From Novosphingobium sp. Fuku2-ISO-50 (lineage in GTDB: Bacteria > Pseudomonadota > Alphaproteobacteria > Sphingomonadales > Sphingomonadaceae), in NCBI RefSeq assembly GCF_001519055.1, contig NZ_KQ954286.1, positions 366,687 to 430,686 on the forward strand: a stretch of 64,000 nucleotides of DNA, given 5' to 3'. How positions within the stretch are numbered: the first letter of the stretch is position 1; every line of letters begins with the position of its first letter. Under the pieces are notes generated by a model that saw only the letters and a program-made list of their open reading frames with translations, had not been told where the DNA came from and searched no databases. Made by a program: the position numbers and the translations under genes. Below, one piece after another: positions 62,007 to 64,000 of this stretch.

Positions 62007-62423
62007 ATGAATGATGTCCTGCGCCTTCGTCCGGGCTATGCCCTGCGCCGCGCCGCCAATGCGATGATGAGCGAATTGGCACGGCGCCTCGGCACGATCG
62101 ATTTGCGCATTGCCGAGGCATCGGTGCTCTTGCTGATCGACCGGCGCGAAGATGTCACGGCGAGCGAAATCGGCCGCATTCTCGATATTCAGCGGGCCAA
62201 CATGGTGCCGCTGCTGGGGCGCCTCGAAGCCGCCGGGCTGATCGAGCGGCGCCCGATCGACGGCAAGTCGCAAGCCGTGCTGCTGACCGAATCCGGCCGG
62301 CGGCGCCGCGCTCAGGCGGACGCCATCACGACTCAGTTCGAAGACGATCTGATGGCGCGGATCGATCCCGCGCACCGCGATCACCTGATCCCGGCGCTCG
62401 GCGCGCTGTGGCGCGCGGACTGA
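62007..62423 (+). CDS. ferC: FerC-like MarR regulator
   Basis: 138-residue MarR protein with dimerisation helices (ALRRAANAMMSELARRLGTI), helix-turn-helix (SEIGRILDIQRANMVPLLGR) and wing (PIDGKSQAVLLTESGR). It is divergent from ferBA with an inverted repeat between. FerC of SYK-6 is a MarR repressor of ferBA released by hydroxycinnamoyl-CoA. Context and gene order support the same role. ATG 62007 with AAAGGG upstream is chosen; the frame reaches back to 61938 across the operator. Confidence 0.85.
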   Translation: MNDVLRLRPGYALRRAANAMMSELARRLGTIDLRIAEASVLLLIDRREDVTASEIGRILDIQRANMVPLLGRLEAAGLIERRPIDGKSQAVLLTESGRRRRAQADAITTQFEDDLMARIDPAHRDHLIPALGALWRAD

Positions 62424-62520
62424 TCTGCCGCCCCTGATGCTGCGGCATCCGGGGGCCGACTGTTTCGCACCATTCCCATGGGGCACGACACCCATGGCAA
62501 AACCCCTTCCCTTGCCTGCA

Positions 62521-62541
62521 TTTGTATGCATTACTAACAAT
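62521..62541. promoter_or_regulatory. Regulon palindrome, site F
   Basis: Left half TTTGTATGC perfect; the right half is altered (ACTAACAAT). It lies 96 bp upstream of the LigE-like gene, in the 213-bp gap after ferC. It links the beta-etherase operon with the others. Confidence 0.62.
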
Positions 62542-62636
62542 GTTTAGAGCGGATCACGCCCGTCGTCCACCCCCGTCATCGCGCGGCGGACACCATGGAA
62601 GCGGCACCAAAGGGCGGATCGGGAGAGGACGGCAAG

Positions 62637-63491
62637 ATGGCAAAAGACAATCGAATCAGGTTCTTCGACTTGCAGCATGCCAGCGGCTGCACCACCAGCC
62701 CGTTTGTCTGGGCAACCAAGTACGCGCTAAAGCACAAGGGGTTTGACCTCGATGTCGTCGATGGCGGATTCACCGGTATCCTCGACCGCACGGGCGGTCG
62801 GTCGGAACGCCTGCCGGTGATTGTCGATGATGGCGAATGGGTGCTCGATTCGTGGCTGATCGCCGAATATCTCGATGCCAAATATCCCGATCGTCCCACG
62901 CTGATCGGCGATCCTTCGGTCAAAGTGCTGACCCAGTTCCTCGAAGCCTGGCTGTGGAAGACCGCTGTCGGCCCCTGGGCGCGCTGCTTCGCGGTCGGCT
63001 ATCGCGATCGCTGCTTTGCGCAAGACATTCCCTATATCGTCGAATCGCGCCGCCGCATGTGGGGGGCGCCGATGGAAGACCTCGCCGCCGGGCGCGAAGA
63101 CCGCCTGCCGCTTGTCCTGCCCGAGCTTGAATTGCTGCGCGGTATCCTGCGCGATCACAAATGGCTTGGCGGCGATGCGCCCAACTATGCCGACTATCGC
63201 GCGCTGGCGGTGTTTCTGTGGTGCGCCAGCGTGGCGGACATTCCGCCGATGACCGATGACGAGCCCTTGCGCGACTGGATCGACCGGGGCTTCGACCTCT
63301 ATGGCGGGCTGGGCCGCATTCCGGGGATGAGCCCGCTGTTTGGCCTGAAACTGCGCGCGGGCGATCCCGAACCTTTTGCCAAAGGGCCGACTCTGGTCGG
63401 CGGGTTGGTCAGCCGCAACACCGGCCCCGCCTCGACTTCGGCCGAAACAGCCAAGATCACTGGTCGAAAAGAGGCTGCCAACCATGCGTAA
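62637..63491 (+). CDS. ligE: LigE-like glutathione-dependent beta-etherase
   Basis: 284-residue fungal-type GST (FuA class) with LigE/LigP-type sequence: FFDLQHASGCTTSPFVW, KYALKHKGFDLDVV, GFTGILDRTGGRSERLPVIV, WVLDSWLIAEYLD, AGREDRLPLVLPELE and MSPLFGLKLRAGDPEPF. LigE/LigP act on the beta-(R) enantiomer of beta-O-4 ketones with glutathione, complementing LigF. The ATG 62637 follows GGGAGAGG; 62595 is an unlikely alternative. The stop overlaps the following acyl-CoA ligase gene by 8 bp. Together with LigF and the Nu-class GST it completes a glutathione-dependent ether cleavage route. Confidence 0.92.
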   Translation: MAKDNRIRFFDLQHASGCTTSPFVWATKYALKHKGFDLDVVDGGFTGILDRTGGRSERLPVIVDDGEWVLDSWLIAEYLDAKYPDRPTLIGDPSVKVLTQFLEAWLWKTAVGPWARCFAVGYRDRCFAQDIPYIVESRRRMWGAPMEDLAAGREDRLPLVLPELELLRGILRDHKWLGGDAPNYADYRALAVFLWCASVADIPPMTDDEPLRDWIDRGFDLYGGLGRIPGMSPLFGLKLRAGDPEPFAKGPTLVGGLVSRNTGPASTSAETAKITGRKEAANHA

Positions 63492-64000
63492 CATCGACTA
63501 TTTCGACCGCCAGGTTCGCCTCCATCCAAACCGCGCCGTCTTGATCGCCAACGGCCAGACGCTGACCTATGGCGAAGTTCACGATCTGACCCACCGCGTT
63601 GCCGGCGCGCTCCTGACAGCGGGGCTGGCGCATCAGGAAGCGGTCGCGGTGATGAGCCCCAATCACCCTGCCGTACTTGTCGCGATGCTGTCGTTGTGGC
63701 GGGCGGGCGCCGCGTGGATTCCGGTCAACACGCGCAATGCGCTGGCCGACAACATCGCCTATCTCACTTATGTCCGTGCGAGCGTGCTGTTCTATCATTC
63801 GAGCTATGCCGATGACGCGCGCCAGGTGCAGCGGGACGTGCCGACGATCCGGCTGATGATCTGCCTCGATGCCGATGAGGGCGATGCGCCCTCGATCGAT
63901 GCCTTCATGCTGCCTGCCGGATCGCCTCGCGTGCCCGACTGGGGCGATCCGACCGGCAATGGCGAGGAACTGACCGCGATCATCGCCACCGGCGGCACCA
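63484..64000 (+). CDS. AMP-forming acyl-CoA synthetase (partial)
   Basis: First 172 codons of an ANL-superfamily ligase, cut by the window edge. Family features: FDRQVRLHPNRAVLIANG, LTYGEVHDLTHRVAGALL, VMSPNHPAVLVAMLSLWRAG and a final ATGGT, the start of the P-loop (STGGT-type). The ATG 63484 overlaps the ligE stop. It is likely co-transcribed with LigE, and could activate a beta-etherase product acid such as a hydroxypropiovanillone-derived acid, but the substrate is not determinable. Confidence 0.8.
   Translation, partial: MRNIDYFDRQVRLHPNRAVLIANGQTLTYGEVHDLTHRVAGALLTAGLAHQEAVAVMSPNHPAVLVAMLSLWRAGAAWIPVNTRNALADNIAYLTYVRASVLFYHSSYADDARQVQRDVPTIRLMICLDADEGDAPSIDAFMLPAGSPRVPDWGDPTGNGEELTAIIATGGT

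Overview
The window looks like chromosomal DNA of a sphingomonad (alphaproteobacterium, Sphingomonadaceae such as Novosphingobium, Sphingobium or Sphingomonas; genus not decidable here). Reasons: high GC, the yajC-secD-secF order, a TonB-dependent receptor, and many proteins whose motifs match the lignin-catabolic enzymes known from Sphingobium sp. SYK-6 and Novosphingobium aromaticivorans (LigE, LigF, LigM, LigW, FerA, FerB, a Nu-class GST, lignostilbene dioxygenases). These assignments rest on remembered family motifs; no database search was run.

Layout. (1) 1-13.5 kb, housekeeping: hemW-xerC, an eroded patch with an IS5-type transposase scrap and a low-GC gene remnant, a two-component system with a PepSY protein, uup, an XRE regulator, a GT4 glycosyltransferase, secF-secD-yajC and tRNA-Pro(GGG). 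(2) 13.4-22.0 kb, an 8.5-kb integrative element in the tRNA-Pro 3' end, bounded by a perfect 53-bp direct repeat. One strand carries integrase, a hypothetical gene, AlpA-like regulator, a second hypothetical gene and a primase-polymerase/helicase. These are followed by an iteron-and-hairpin region (candidate origin) and cargo of small exported proteins sharing a Cys-bracketed domain. (3) 22.2-64 kb, a dense aromatic catabolic region.

How the catabolic genes appear to work together (inference). Two LigD/LigL/LigN-type dehydrogenases oxidise the C-alpha alcohol of beta-O-4 dimers. LigF- and LigE-type glutathione S-transferases cleave the ether. A Nu-class GST can remove glutathione. NTF2-fold proteins beside two lignostilbene dioxygenases suggest a deformylase-plus-dioxygenase route for diarylpropane or phenylcoumaran dimers. 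LigW handles 5-carboxyvanillate from biphenyl units. A VAO-type flavoprotein with its cytochrome c, a quinohemoprotein alcohol dehydrogenase, aldehyde dehydrogenases, FerA and FerB could take eugenol-type or coniferyl compounds through ferulate to vanillin. Two THF-dependent O-demethylases (LigM-like, DesA-like) remove aryl methyl groups, and MetF and PurU recycle the C1-folate. A TonB receptor and three MFS carriers would handle uptake.

The most striking observation is regulatory. An imperfect 21-bp palindrome (half-sites TTTGTATGC and GCATACAAA, 3-bp spacer) occurs upstream of at least seven transcription units here, often in divergent promoters and twice next to marR genes. It looks like the operator of one regulon tying the dispersed operons together. 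A second palindrome type (TTATAACA-N2-TGTTATAA) lies upstream of a lignostilbene dioxygenase, the NTF2-fold operon and the VAO/PQQ operon.
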